Assembly: GCA_963846565.1 (NCBI GenBank)
Contig: CAWJWL010000003.1
Span: 620,001-684,000, forward strand
DNA length: 64,000 bases
Source of the DNA: WHSW01 sp963846565
Lineage (GTDB): Bacteria > Actinomycetota > Thermoleophilia > Solirubrobacterales > 70-9
Reading direction: 5' to 3'
Each line of letters starts with the position of its first letter. Position 1 is the first letter of the stretch. The translations under genes were made by a program, and so were the position numbers. The notes below the pieces were generated by a model, which was not told where the DNA came from, did not search any database, and saw only the letters and a program-made list of their open reading frames with translations. Positions 18,513 to 26,750 of this stretch are shown in pieces.

Positions 18513-19022
18513 CTACGCCAGACCAGCCGCTTCGTACTCCCGCAGGAACCCTTCGAAGAGGCGCTTGTGGCCCTGCTCGTCGCGGAGGATCGCGATCACC
18601 ATGTCCTGCGTGACCGGGTCGATGCCGTCGGTCTCGTCGATGATCCGGGCGTAGTGGTCGATCGCCCCCTGCTCGGCATCGATCACCCCGCGGATCACGT
18701 GGACGATGTCGACCTGCTCGTCGGGTGGCTGCAGGAACGACTGCTCGGCGGTGAAGTCCTCCGACCCGGGGACCACGCCGTAGAGCTCCTTGATCCGGGA
18801 CGCGAACTCCTGCGCGTGGCCGAGCTCTTCCTGAATGTCAGTTTCGAGCGACTCCTTGATCTCCTGAGCGCGGACGCCGTCGGGGTTGACCGAGTTGGCG
18901 ATGTAGCTCATCACCGTCTCGATCTCCATCCAGTAGGCCTTCTTCAGCAGCTCGACGACGTGTTCGCGCTTTTCGCTGTTCTCGTCGGCGAGGATGTCGG
19001 TGTTGGTGGTCGCGGCTTCCAT
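18513..19022 (-). CDS. Ferritin-like di-iron protein
   Basis: A 169-residue four-helix protein of the ferritin-like superfamily. Two E-x-x-H motifs (EELGHAQ near residue 67 and RDEQGHKR near 150) together with Glu residues in KAYWMEIETVMSYI and VIDAEQGAIDHY provide the di-iron ligands expected of bacterioferritin- or Dps-like proteins. No haem-ligand Met can be assigned. It would store or detoxify iron in the cytoplasm. The ATG at 19022 is preceded by AGGAGGG, one of the strongest Shine-Dalgarno sequences in the window, which fixes the start. It is flanked on both sides by copies of the dispersed stem-loop repeat. Confidence 0.82.
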   Translation of the reverse strand: MEAATTNTDILADENSEKREHVVELLKKAYWMEIETVMSYIANSVNPDGVRAQEIKESLETDIQEELGHAQEFASRIKELYGVVPGSEDFTAEQSFLQPPDEQVDIVHVIRGVIDAEQGAIDHYARIIDETDGIDPVTQDMVIAILRDEQGHKRLFEGFLREYEAAGLA

Positions 19023-19104
19023 CGTGCCCTCCTTTATTTGGTCTTCCGTGTTCCCTTTCGGATCGGCGCGAAACGCCGAGCCATCCATAGACTCGACGCA
19101 TGCG

Positions 19105-19158
19105 AACAAACGTTACGCCGCCTCCTCGGCTTCGCCTCCGGGGGGCGGCCGTGTCGGC
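19105..19158 (+). repeat. Dispersed stem-loop element, copy 3
   Basis: Reads AACAAACGTTACG, then loop CGGCTTCGCCTCCGG and ends GCGGCCGTGTCGG. The stem CCGCCTCC (19118-19125) pairs with GGGGGCGG (19141-19148), using one G-T wobble. It lies in the gap between the divergent ferritin-like gene and the DUF2203 gene. Confidence 0.7.
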
Positions 19159-19165
19159 CGCCAGG

Positions 19166-19267
19166 ATGATGCCCGACGCTCCCGCGCCGACGCAGCCCCT
19201 GGAATCCAGCGACGCCGCGCTCCTGCGAGCCCGGATCGCCGACGCGGCCGCACTCGCAATCCCGTGA
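19166..19267 (+). CDS. Possible 33-residue leader ORF coupled to DUF2203
   Basis: An ATG-started frame ending in TGA that overlaps the GTG start of the DUF2203 gene as GTGA, the same coupling used by true gene pairs in this window. The end of the peptide reads SSDAALLRARIADAAALAIP, with GC-rich third positions. It may be a real small protein or upstream coupling ORF, or an N-terminal part of DUF2203 in a shifted frame. The evidence is only positional. Confidence 0.3.
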   Translation: MMPDAPAPTQPLESSDAALLRARIADAAALAIP

Positions 19268-19644
19268 TCCACGACCGCCACTTCGAGCTCGAGGAGGCGA
19301 ACGCGCTCGTGCCGCAGATCGAGCCCGCCTTGCTCGCGCTGCGCGAAGCGCGCGACCAGCTCACCGATGCCGAGCTCCACGAGGTCCTCTCCGACGCGGC
19401 GCCCGGCAACGGCGGCGGCGGCGCGGGCCGCCAGGTCGGCGAGGCGTTCCTCAAGGTCCGCGGGCTGCTCGCCCAGCTCCAGGGCCTCGGCCTGGTGATC
19501 CGCGATCTCGACCGCGGCCTCGTCGACTTCCCGACCGTGATCGACGGACGCGAGGCCTACCTGTGCTGGGAGCTCGGCGAGGACGAGATCGGCTACTGGC
19601 ACGACCTCGAGTCCGGCTACGGCGGGCGCCGACCGCTCGCCTGA
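19264..19644 (+). CDS. DUF2203 family protein
   Basis: A 126-residue cytoplasmic protein from a GTG start. It shows the whole DUF2203 pattern: HFELEEANALVPQIEP at the start, a helical hairpin, then GGGAGRQVGEAFLKVRGLLAQLQGLGLVIRDLDRGLVDFP and a C-terminal YLCWELGEDEIGYWHDLESGYGGRRPL. The function of the family is unknown. A leader ORF may precede it and the sigma factor gene follows 145 bases later on the same strand. Confidence 0.85.
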   Translation: MIHDRHFELEEANALVPQIEPALLALREARDQLTDAELHEVLSDAAPGNGGGGAGRQVGEAFLKVRGLLAQLQGLGLVIRDLDRGLVDFPTVIDGREAYLCWELGEDEIGYWHDLESGYGGRRPLA

Positions 19645-19677
19645 CTCGCCAAGCACCGCGAACCCCTTTGCGGACGC

Positions 19678-19700
19678 GGTATATTCATCACTTAGGGTAC
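19678..19700 (+). promoter_or_regulatory. Candidate SigB/SigF-type promoter of the sigma factor gene
   Basis: GGTATA followed 11 bases later by GGGTAC resembles the GTTT-N(12-16)-GGGTA pattern recognised by general-stress sigma factors. It lies 90 bases before the ATG of a sigma factor of that very class, consistent with autoregulation. The -35 part is a weak match. Confidence 0.4.
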
Positions 19701-19789
19701 GCGGTCAAACCGGCCGCGGGCTCACCTTTTTCTTTTCGAGCTAGGGACGCCGGGGGACGTTTCTGGGCTTCCGATCCGATCGAGGAAGC

Positions 19790-20638
19790 ATGGAGACATC
19801 CCAGCTGCATGAGGACCCGGACCGCCCGAAGGACTCACCGGTCAGCCGACACCCGGAAGAGGTGCGGTTGTGGAAGGAGTTCGCCGACACGCGCGCTCCG
19901 GAGCTCCGCGCCGAGCTCGCCGAGCGCTACCTGCCGTTGGCGAAATCGCTAGCGCGCCGCTACCAGCGAGCACGCGAACCGCTCGACGACCTCGTCCAGG
20001 TCGCGAGCCTCGGCCTGATGAAGGCGATCGACGGCTTCGACGTCGGGCGGGGGCGCCCCTTCACCTCCTACGCGGTGCCGACGATCCTCGGCGAGCTGCG
20101 ACGCCACTTCCGCGACCACGTATGGCTCGTGCGTCTGCCGCGCTCGCTCCAGGAGCTGACCGCCAAGATCGACAGTGCCACGGAGGACCTCTCGGAGCGG
20201 CTCGGGCGCTATCCGTCGGTGGCCGAGCTCTCGGAGCAACTCGACGTGTCGCCCGAGCGCGTGCTCGAGGCGCTGGAGGCGGCCCAGGCGCGATTCCTCG
20301 ACTCCCTCGACAAGCCAACCGTGACCGACGACGACGCCGCCGCGCCGCTGATCGACCGCGTCGGCGAGCAGGAGCTCGGCTACGACCAGGTCGAGGCGCA
20401 GGCCTCCGCCGACGACCTCGAGCTCTCCGACCGCGAGCGCCTCGTCCTGCGGCTCCGCTTCGAAGACGGGATGACCCAGCAGGAGATCGCCGACATCGTC
20501 GGCGTCTCGCAGATGCAGATCTCCCGTATCAGCCGTGCGGCGCTGTGGCGGGTCCTCTGCGCGGTTCGCGGGCTACCCGCCGATTCGCCGCCGCCGCGCA
20601 AGCGCCGCGCGCCGGCGACCTCGGCCGATGCCGGCTGA
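19790..20638 (+). CDS. SigB/SigF-family RNA polymerase sigma factor
   Basis: A 282-residue group 3 sigma-70 factor. Region 2 is clear in RYLPLAKSLARRYQRAREPLDDLVQVASLGLMKAIDGFD and FTSYAVPTILGELRRHFRD (residues about 45-110). Region 3 follows with YPSVAELSEQLDVSPERVLEAL, and region 4 ends the conserved part with LSDRERLVLRLRFEDGMTQQEIADIVGVSQMQISRISR (about 205-245). The RFxDxMTQQEIA pattern is typical of the SigB/F/G stress and sporulation class. No anti-sigma factor or anti-anti-sigma factor gene is adjacent. A basic Pro/Arg-rich tail ends the protein. A possible autoregulatory promoter lies upstream. Confidence 0.92.
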   Translation: METSQLHEDPDRPKDSPVSRHPEEVRLWKEFADTRAPELRAELAERYLPLAKSLARRYQRAREPLDDLVQVASLGLMKAIDGFDVGRGRPFTSYAVPTILGELRRHFRDHVWLVRLPRSLQELTAKIDSATEDLSERLGRYPSVAELSEQLDVSPERVLEALEAAQARFLDSLDKPTVTDDDAAAPLIDRVGEQELGYDQVEAQASADDLELSDRERLVLRLRFEDGMTQQEIADIVGVSQMQISRISRAALWRVLCAVRGLPADSPPPRKRRAPATSADAG

Positions 20639-20671
20639 TTGTCCGTGGATCGGAAGGGCAGTAGATTCAAG

Positions 20672-20726
20672 GGCGGCTCGTCATTGACCAGGCACCCGGG
20701 ATCGCCAGGTCGTCCGGCGAGCCGCC
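20672..20726. repeat. Long inverted repeat between sigma factor and DUF2294 genes
   Basis: GGCGGCTCG and CGAGCCGCC are perfect 9-base arms separated by 37 bases, and an inner GACC/GGTC pair extends the structure. It could be the terminator of the sigma factor gene or a structured leader of the DUF2294 gene, whose start lies 14 bases behind it and lacks an obvious Shine-Dalgarno sequence. Confidence 0.45.
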
Positions 20727-20739
20727 TCGACCTTTCCTC

Positions 20740-21141
20740 ATGAGCCCTACCCAAGATTCAGTGCGCCGCGACTCGGTCGGGAAAGCTGTCGCCGGCGGCC
20801 TCGCAGCCGCGGTGAAGAAGTACTACGGCAAGGGTCCCGTCTCCGCCAAGGCGCACTTTCTCGAGGACGACATCCTCGTCGTGGTGATGCGCGACCCGGC
20901 GACTACCGCCGAGGCGTCCCTGGTGAAGGCTGGACGACCCGAGAAGGCGCGCGATTTCCGGCTCGCCTTCCAGAATGAGTACGCCGAGGAGCTGAAATCG
21001 ATCGTGGAGCGGGAGACCGGCCGCAAGGTCGCCACCTACCACAGCCAGATCATGTTCAACCCCGACATGCTCTTCGAGATCTTCGTCTTCGGCCCGGGCC
21101 TCGAAGATGGCGCAGGGTCGGATATTCGTCCGTTCGCCTGA
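20740..21141 (+). CDS. DUF2294 family protein
   Basis: A 133-residue protein with the DUF2294 pattern: an opening helix then VKKYYGKGPVSAKAHFLEDDILVVVMRD, a middle helix with FRLAFQNEYAEELKSIVERETGRKV and the ending YHSQIMFNPDMLFEIFVFGPG. The family's molecular role is not established; members are often found near stress or sigma genes. Here it directly follows the stress-type sigma factor, separated by a long inverted repeat, so stress-linked expression is a reasonable guess. Confidence 0.82.
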   Translation: MSPTQDSVRRDSVGKAVAGGLAAAVKKYYGKGPVSAKAHFLEDDILVVVMRDPATTAEASLVKAGRPEKARDFRLAFQNEYAEELKSIVERETGRKVATYHSQIMFNPDMLFEIFVFGPGLEDGAGSDIRPFA

Positions 21142-21238
21142 CTTCCCCTTCAGGACCGGCCGCATAGCGGCGATGAGAGGGGTGGACACGCACGAGTGCC
21201 GGCGGACGGGCGGTCCCCCGGCGCTCCCAGGACACATA

Positions 21239-21310
21239 GCCCCCGGTGGCCTTCGGGCCCCGCGGGGGCACCTCCGATGCCAGAGCCGGGGCGGTTAGCC
21301 GTCCCGGCTC
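21239..21310. terminator. Two consecutive hairpins between convergent genes
   Basis: The first hairpin pairs GCCCCCG (21239-21245) with CGGGGGC (21263-21269). The second pairs GAGCCGGGGCGG with CCGTCCCGGCTC (21283-21310) with one G-T wobble and a TTAG loop. They lie in the 270-base gap between the DUF2294 gene and the convergent Nudix gene. I see no gene in this gap; the rest of it is stem-loop copy 4. Confidence 0.5.
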
Positions 21311-21351
21311 TATTACTGGTGCGCGGCCGATCTGGCGGGAGCGGGTTAACG

Positions 21352-21409
21352 CCTGACCCGAAAATGGCGGAGGCGAAGGCGAGCACATTTTCGGAACGTT
21401 CGGTATTCC
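21352..21409 (-). repeat. Dispersed stem-loop element, copy 4
   Basis: On the minus strand it opens GGAATACCGAACGTTCCG, has the loop GCTCGCCTTCGCCTCCGC and closes with TCGGGTCAG. The stem CCGAAAATG (plus 21358-21366) pairs perfectly with CATTTTCGG (21386-21394). It begins one base after the Nudix stop codon. Its stem is A/T-rich, unlike copies 1, 3, 5 and 6, yet fully paired. Confidence 0.75.
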
Positions 21410-21410
21410 G

Positions 21411-21821
21411 TCAGCCGTCGGGATGGGTGTTGTCGAGCGCGGCAACCACCAGATCGCGGTCGTGGTCGTAGTCGAGCGTTGTGAGCGCCTCCTCGCGGGA
21501 GAGCCAGCGCAGCTCGTCGACCTCGTCGTTCGGCTCGAAGCGGCCCTCCAGCGGGCTCATCAGCCACCAGCGGACGCGCTTCGGCCTCCCCTTGCGATCG
21601 ACGTAGGTGATCGGCTCGAGCTCGCGGCCGAGCTCACACCGCAGGCCCGTCTCCTCCTCGACCTCCCGCGCCGCGGCTTCTTCGGCGGACTCGCCCGGGT
21701 CGAGCTTCCCCTTCGGCAGCGACCAGTCGTCGTACTTGGGCCGGTGGACGACCGCCACCTCGCCACTTCCATCCCGAAGATCGCGGATCACGACCCCCCC
21801 GGCCGCCTCGATCTCGTCCAT
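21411..21821 (-). CDS. Nudix hydrolase
   Basis: A 136-residue Nudix protein from the ATG at 21821. The Nudix box G-x5-E-x7-REUxEExGU is complete in GKLDPGESAEEAAAREVEEETG (residues about 41-62), with KYDDWSLPKGKLD before it. Proteins of this length with HRPKYDDWSLPKGK often hydrolyse diadenosine polyphosphates, 8-oxo-dGTP or NDP-sugars; the substrate cannot be told. It starts two bases after the threonine deaminase stop, so the two genes are probably one transcript. Stem-loop copy 4 directly follows its stop. Confidence 0.88.
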   Translation of the reverse strand: MDEIEAAGGVVIRDLRDGSGEVAVVHRPKYDDWSLPKGKLDPGESAEEAAAREVEEETGLRCELGRELEPITYVDRKGRPKRVRWWLMSPLEGRFEPNDEVDELRWLSREEALTTLDYDHDRDLVVAALDNTHPDG

Positions 21822-21823
21822 CC

Positions 21824-23005
21824 TCAGCGCACCCGCTCCTCGCGCCGCGGCTCGAATCCCGCCTCGGCGACCTCGGCGAGGATCTGGCGCCCGTGCTCGG
21901 GGCCGTCGGTCTGCAGCACGAGCCGGATGGCGGTCTCGCGCATGTGCAGGTCGACGCCCTCGCGGATGTGGGCGACATCGAGGACGTTGGCGCCGCTCTC
22001 CGCGACGCACGCGATCAGCCCCGCGAGCGCCCCCGGCCGGTCGGCGACCACCGTCTTGAAGACGAGCCTTCGGCCGGCGGCGGTCTCACCGAGGCGGATG
22101 CACTCGGCAAGCCGGGTGGCGTCGACGTTGCCGCCGGAGAGCACCGCGCAGACCGCCTCGCCCGTCGCGGGGACGACCTTGCCCGCGAGCAGTGCCGCGA
22201 CCGACGCCGCCCCGGCGCCCTCGACGACGAGCTTCGATCGCTCGAGCAGGAGGACCATTGCCTCCGCAACCTCGTCGTCGGTGACGGTGACGATGCCGTC
22301 GAGGTGGCGGGAGAGCAGCGGCGCTGTGATCTCACCGGGGCGCTTGACCGCAATCCCATCGCAGATCGTGCCACTCGTCCGCCCCTCGGCCTGCACCCCG
22401 ACGACGCGGACCTGCTCGAGGCGCTCGCGCGCGGCGATCGCGATCCCGGCCGCAAGCGCACCGCCACCGACGGCGACGACGATCAGGCTCGTCTGTGGCG
22501 CCTGCGTGGCGATCTCGAGCCCGATCGTCCCCTGACCGGCAATCACCTCGGGGTCGTCGAAGGCGTGAATCAGCGTCGCGCCCGAACGCTCCACGTGGGC
22601 TCGCGCCTCGCCGGCGGCGTCGTCGTAGGAGCCGTCGATCAGGGTCACGTGGCCGCCGTAGGAGCGAACGGCCTCCGCCTTCGCCAAGGGCGCGTGCGCG
22701 GGCATGAAGAGATCTGCACGGGCGCCGCGACTGCCTGCGGCGATCGCGACCGCCTGCGCGTGGTTGCCGGCGCTCGCAGCAACCACCCCACGACCAACCT
22801 CCGCGTCGGAGAGGCGGCCGACCTTGTGCTCCGCACCCCGGATCTTGAACGAGCCGCCGCGCTGCAGGTTCTCGGCCTTCAGCGCCACCCGGCCGTCGCA
22901 GCGGCGCGAGATCTCCCCGGCGCCGATCAGCGGGGTCAGTCGGACGCGGTCGCGGATCGCCGCGGCGGCCGCCTCGATCCGGGCGGCGTCGATGCCGGAC
23001 GGCAC
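21824..23005 (-). CDS. ilvA: Threonine ammonia-lyase (threonine deaminase)
   Basis: A 393-residue fold-type II PLP enzyme that deaminates threonine to 2-oxobutyrate, the first step toward isoleucine, or serine to pyruvate. The PLP lysine is Lys 54 in RGGSFKIRGA, the Asn/His segment AASAGNHAQAVA follows near 77, and the Gly-rich phosphate loop VAVGGGALAAG lies near 178. The C-terminal 75 residues form one ACT domain (RPGALAGLIACVAESGANVLDV). One ACT domain and this length resemble the TdcB/short IlvA class rather than the long enzyme of E. coli. The liv transporter lies 4 kb away but in a separate unit. Confidence 0.9.
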   Translation of the reverse strand: MPSGIDAARIEAAAAAIRDRVRLTPLIGAGEISRRCDGRVALKAENLQRGGSFKIRGAEHKVGRLSDAEVGRGVVAASAGNHAQAVAIAAGSRGARADLFMPAHAPLAKAEAVRSYGGHVTLIDGSYDDAAGEARAHVERSGATLIHAFDDPEVIAGQGTIGLEIATQAPQTSLIVVAVGGGALAAGIAIAARERLEQVRVVGVQAEGRTSGTICDGIAVKRPGEITAPLLSRHLDGIVTVTDDEVAEAMVLLLERSKLVVEGAGAASVAALLAGKVVPATGEAVCAVLSGGNVDATRLAECIRLGETAAGRRLVFKTVVADRPGALAGLIACVAESGANVLDVAHIREGVDLHMRETAIRLVLQTDGPEHGRQILAEVAEAGFEPRREERVR

Positions 23006-23057
23006 GGTCGTGTCCTCGGCCTCGCTCGCGATCGATCCAGCGTACGTCAGGCGTGCG

Positions 23058-24173
23058 TCACGCGGGCGGGGGATCGAGCGCCACCGACCCGGATGCGGGC
23101 GCGTCGATCGGGGCCGCCAGCGTCTCGCGGCGATAGTCCCGGTACTCCCTGTAGGCGATCTGCATCGTCGCAGCGATCGGGATCGCGAGCACGGCGCCGA
23201 CGATCCCGAACAGGGTCGAGCCGAAGAGAACCGAGACGAGGACGATGAACGGCTCCACCGAGACGGCCCGACGCTGGATCTGTGGCTGGATCACGTAGTT
23301 CTCGATCTGCTGGTAGGCGATGGCCCACACGATCCAGATGATCAGCCCGACGGGGAAGTCGACGAAGATCATCACGACCGCGATCAGGACCGCTGCGATC
23401 GTCGCGCCGACGACCGGGATCAGGTCGAAGAAGGCGACCACCAGCGCCAGCGGACCCGCAAACGGAGCGCCGAGGATCGACAGCACGATGAAGGCGCTGA
23501 CGCCGGCGATCGTCGCCTGCACGAGGGCGCCGCCGACGTAGTTGCCGATCGCGTCCGCGATGTGGCGGAGAGCGCGCTCGACCCGCTCCGCGCGACCCGG
23601 TGGCTGGGCGCGGACGAACGCCTCCGCCCATCGTGCGCCGCCGCTGACCATGAAGATGCTCAGGATCAGGATCGTCACCGTGGCGAAGATCGAGTTGATC
23701 ACGCCGACGCCGATGTCCTGGAGGACGCCGGCGGCATCGCCGATGCGCGACGGTAGCTCGCCCGCGGCACTCTCGATCTCGCTCGTGAAGTCGTACTTCT
23801 CGTTCAGGTCGTTGAGCGTCTGGTTGTCCTGGACGAACTCGGTCACGTCGGCTGCGTAGTCGGGGACGTTGTTCGCCAGGTCTTCGATCTGGCCGACAAG
23901 CGACGGGATCAGCAGGGCACCGAGGGCGACGGGGATCAGGACCAGGCTCGAGTAGGTGATCGCGATCGCGACTCCGCGCCGCCCGGTGAGCCGGTGGAGG
24001 AGGTTGACCGGCCCGGACATCGCAATCGCGATGAACGCCGCGATCACGAGCCAGGTGATCGGCTCCCGCAGCTGGTAGATGACGTAGAGCGAGAGCGCGA
24101 CCGTGACGACGATCATCACGGTGCGCAGCGCCGCCCGGCCGAGCGGATCGCGAGGTGCGATCACCGCCATCAT
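23058..24173 (-). CDS. AI-2E family transporter (UPF0118 permease)
   Basis: A 371-residue membrane protein with about eight hydrophobic segments. The N-terminal pair (VMIVVTVALSLYVIYQL and WLVIAAFIAIAMSGP) is followed by a long polar region from about 110 to 165. The C-terminal half holds the family signature GAPFAGPLALVVAFFDLIPVVGATIAAV and the segment ending YVIQPQIQRRAV. Members were named for autoinducer-2 export, but many move other solutes or act as Na+/H+ antiporters. It is divergent from the carboxypeptidase gene with a 94-base gap. Confidence 0.88.
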   Translation of the reverse strand: MMAVIAPRDPLGRAALRTVMIVVTVALSLYVIYQLREPITWLVIAAFIAIAMSGPVNLLHRLTGRRGVAIAITYSSLVLIPVALGALLIPSLVGQIEDLANNVPDYAADVTEFVQDNQTLNDLNEKYDFTSEIESAAGELPSRIGDAAGVLQDIGVGVINSIFATVTILILSIFMVSGGARWAEAFVRAQPPGRAERVERALRHIADAIGNYVGGALVQATIAGVSAFIVLSILGAPFAGPLALVVAFFDLIPVVGATIAAVLIAVVMIFVDFPVGLIIWIVWAIAYQQIENYVIQPQIQRRAVSVEPFIVLVSVLFGSTLFGIVGAVLAIPIAATMQIAYREYRDYRRETLAAPIDAPASGSVALDPPPA

Positions 24174-24267
24174 CGCGCGGCCTCTAAGAGGGTGGCTGGC
24201 AGACGCTGCACGTGCGGGTATTCGGCGGCTGTCGGGGCTTTCCTCGCTCGTGTATAGGTTCCGGGCG

Positions 24268-25770
24268 ATGGGTTCCGCCCTCCAGCCACTCCTCGAAGAG
24301 CTCGGAGTGCTCTCGGACCTCGAGCACGCGAGCGCACTGCTCGCCTGGGATGAGCGCACGCAGATGCCGCCGGGAGGCGCGCCCGCGCGCGCGGAGCACC
24401 TCGCGACCCTGGCCCGCCTCCACCACGATCGCGCATCCTCGGAGCGCCTCGGCGATCTGATCGAGGAGGCTGCCGGGGCGAACGGGGATGCCGACTACGA
24501 CTCCTTCGAGGCCGGCCTCGTCCGCGTCGCGAGCCGCGACTGGACCAAGGCGCAGCGCGTGCCCGCGGAGCTGCGGGCCGAGACCGCCCGCGTCACGTCG
24601 GTCGCAGAGCACGCCTGGGCGGAGGCGCGCGAGCGGTCGGACTTCGCCGCGTTCCTCCCCCACCTGGAGAAGGTCGTCGAGCTCCGCCGCCGCTACCTCG
24701 AGTGCTTCGAGTACGAGCATCCCTACGACCCGCTCCTCGACGACTACGAGCCGGGGATGAAGACGGCCACGCTACGGCCGGTGCTGACGACACTCGGCGA
24801 CGGCGTTCGCGCACTGCTCGAGCGGGTCGAGGGGGCCGGGACGAGCGTCGACGATTCCTGCCTCTACGGCGAGTTCGACCCGGAGGCCCAGGCGAGGCTG
24901 GCGCACGAGGTCACCGCGGGCCTGCCGCTCGATCCCGGTTCCTGGCGGCTCGACTCGACGGTGCACCCGTTCGCGACCGTGATCTCGACTTCGGACCTGC
25001 GCGTGACGACGCGCTTCGACCCCGCCTACGTCGGCACCGCGCTCTGGGCCGTGATCCACGAGGTGGGCCACGCGACGTACTACAACGGCATCGACCGGTC
25101 GTTCGAGCGCACGCCCCTTTGCCGCTCCTCCTCGCTCGGGTTCGACGAGTCCCAGAGCCGGCTGTGGGAGAACTGGGTCGGGCGCGGGCGCCCGTACCTC
25201 GCCCACATACGCCCGCTGCTCGAGCGCCACTTCAGCGGCTTCGCCGACGTCGACGGCGAGCAGCTCTACCGGGCCTCGAACAAGGTCGCGCCCTCGCTGA
25301 TCCGGGTCGAGGCCGACGAGGTCACCTACAACCTCCACATCGTCCTCCGCTTCGAACTCGAGCTCGCCCTCTTCGAAGGCGACCTCGCAGTCGCCGACCT
25401 CCCCGGGGCCTGGCGCGAGCGCACCCGCGACCTGCTCGGCCTCGAGGTCCCCGACGACGGCAACGGCGTGCTCCAGGACGTCCACTGGGCCGCGGGATCC
25501 TTCGGCTACTTCCCGACCTACTCGCTCGGCAACATCGTCGCCGGGCAGCTGTGGGACGAGGCCGCCGGCGAGCTCGGCGACCTCGACGAGCAGCTCGGGG
25601 CCGGCGAGCTCCACCCCTTGCGCGACTTCCTTCGCGACCGGGTCCACCGGCATGGCAACAAGTACGAGCCCGCCGAGCTGATCGAGCGCGCCGTCGGCGG
25701 GCCGCTCGACTCGGGTCCGCTCCTGCGCCAGCTCGACGAGAAGTACGGCGCGATCTACGCGGGTAGCTGA
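24268..25770 (+). CDS. M32 carboxypeptidase (Taq type)
   Basis: A 500-residue zinc metallopeptidase of family M32. The zinc motif HEVGH lies at about residues 264-268, and DESQSRLWENWVGR near 300 corresponds to the HES-Q motif of the family with His replaced by Asp. The downstream DEVTYNLHIVLRFELE and GSFGYFPTYSLGNIVAGQLW stretches are characteristic. It removes C-terminal residues from peptides in the cytoplasm. The start ATG was chosen because it begins the conserved helix LQPLLEELGVLSDLEHASALLAWD. The SDR gene follows after 7 bases. Confidence 0.9.
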   Translation: MGSALQPLLEELGVLSDLEHASALLAWDERTQMPPGGAPARAEHLATLARLHHDRASSERLGDLIEEAAGANGDADYDSFEAGLVRVASRDWTKAQRVPAELRAETARVTSVAEHAWAEARERSDFAAFLPHLEKVVELRRRYLECFEYEHPYDPLLDDYEPGMKTATLRPVLTTLGDGVRALLERVEGAGTSVDDSCLYGEFDPEAQARLAHEVTAGLPLDPGSWRLDSTVHPFATVISTSDLRVTTRFDPAYVGTALWAVIHEVGHATYYNGIDRSFERTPLCRSSSLGFDESQSRLWENWVGRGRPYLAHIRPLLERHFSGFADVDGEQLYRASNKVAPSLIRVEADEVTYNLHIVLRFELELALFEGDLAVADLPGAWRERTRDLLGLEVPDDGNGVLQDVHWAAGSFGYFPTYSLGNIVAGQLWDEAAGELGDLDEQLGAGELHPLRDFLRDRVHRHGNKYEPAELIERAVGGPLDSGPLLRQLDEKYGAIYAGS

Positions 25771-25777
25771 GGCGCCG

Positions 25778-26722
25778 GTGGCATCGCTGCTCGACCGGGC
25801 GATGGACTTCACGGTCCTCCCCGGCTATAGCCGGATCGGCCACGCGATCCGCAGCCGGCACTGGGATCCCGACCCGCGGCTCGACGGCCGCTCGATTCTC
25901 CTCACCGGGGCGAGCTCGGGGATCGGCGCCGCAGCGTGCGAGCGCTTCGCGTCCGCCGGCGCGCACGTGCACATGCTCGTCCGCAACCGCGAGCGGGGCG
26001 AGGAAAGGCGCGCCGAGATCGCCGATCGCACGGGGTCGGACTCGATTCACCTCGAGGTCTGCGACGTCTCGAGCCTCGCGTCCGTGCGGACGTTCGCTGC
26101 CGGGTTCACCGCCAGGGTCGATGCCCTCGACGCGCTGGTCAACAACGCCGGCGTGATGCCCGGCGAGCGGACCTACACCGATGAGGGCTTCGAGCTCACC
26201 TTCGCCACCAACGTCCTCGGGCCGTTCCTGCTCACCCGGCTGCTCGAGGAGAGCCTCCGGCGCGGTGCCCCGTCGAGCGTCGTCAACGTCTCCTCCGGCG
26301 GCATGTACACCGAGGGTCTGCAGGCCGACGATCTGCAGCTCGCAGAGCGCGAGTACGACCCGCCCGCCTTCTACGCGCACACGAAGCGCTGCGAGGTCAT
26401 CCTCGCCGAGCTCTGGGCAGAGCGGCTCGCGGGAAGCGGCGTGGCGGCGCACTCGATGCACCCCGGCTGGGCCGACACACCTGGCGTCGAAACCTCGCTG
26501 CCGCGCTTCCACAAGCTCATGGGCCCGCTCCTTCGCAACGCCGGACAGGGCGCCGACACGATCGTCTGGCTCGTCGGCTCCTCCGAGGCCGCCGCGCAGG
26601 CCGGCGCCTTCTGGCATGACCGCGAGCCGCGGCCGAGGCACCGGATGTCGCGCACGAAGGAGACCGCGGCCGACCGCGAGCGCCTCTGGAACGGGTGCGA
26701 GCAACTCGCCGGCCTCGCCTGA
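25778..26722 (+). CDS. Short-chain dehydrogenase/reductase (DHRS12-like)
   Basis: A 314-residue classical SDR from a GTG start. The nucleotide-binding TGASSGIG lies near residue 46, NNAGVMPG near 124, the catalytic Ser in VNVSSGG near 170 and the Y-x-x-x-K pair in YAHTKR near 200. An N-terminal extension of about 40 residues (PGYSRIGHAIRSRHW) precedes the Rossmann core and matches dehydrogenase/reductase 12-type proteins. The substrate is unknown. It is 7 bases behind the carboxypeptidase gene. Confidence 0.88.
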   Translation: MASLLDRAMDFTVLPGYSRIGHAIRSRHWDPDPRLDGRSILLTGASSGIGAAACERFASAGAHVHMLVRNRERGEERRAEIADRTGSDSIHLEVCDVSSLASVRTFAAGFTARVDALDALVNNAGVMPGERTYTDEGFELTFATNVLGPFLLTRLLEESLRRGAPSSVVNVSSGGMYTEGLQADDLQLAEREYDPPAFYAHTKRCEVILAELWAERLAGSGVAAHSMHPGWADTPGVETSLPRFHKLMGPLLRNAGQGADTIVWLVGSSEAAAQAGAFWHDREPRPRHRMSRTKETAADRERLWNGCEQLAGLA

Positions 26723-26734
26723 GCGAAGCCGGCG
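26707..26734. terminator. Possible bidirectional terminator
   Basis: CGCCGGC and GCCGGCG form a 7-base stem with a 14-base loop containing the stop of the SDR gene. It lies between that gene and the convergent MFS gene. The stem is short, so the call is tentative. Confidence 0.35.
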
Positions 26735-26750
26735 TTCCGAGCTCGTTCCT

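Noticed and set aside
21180..21350. GC-rich structured stretch considered as a riboswitch
   Set aside because: It lies between two converging gene ends with nothing downstream to control, and none of the riboswitch consensus sequences known to me match.
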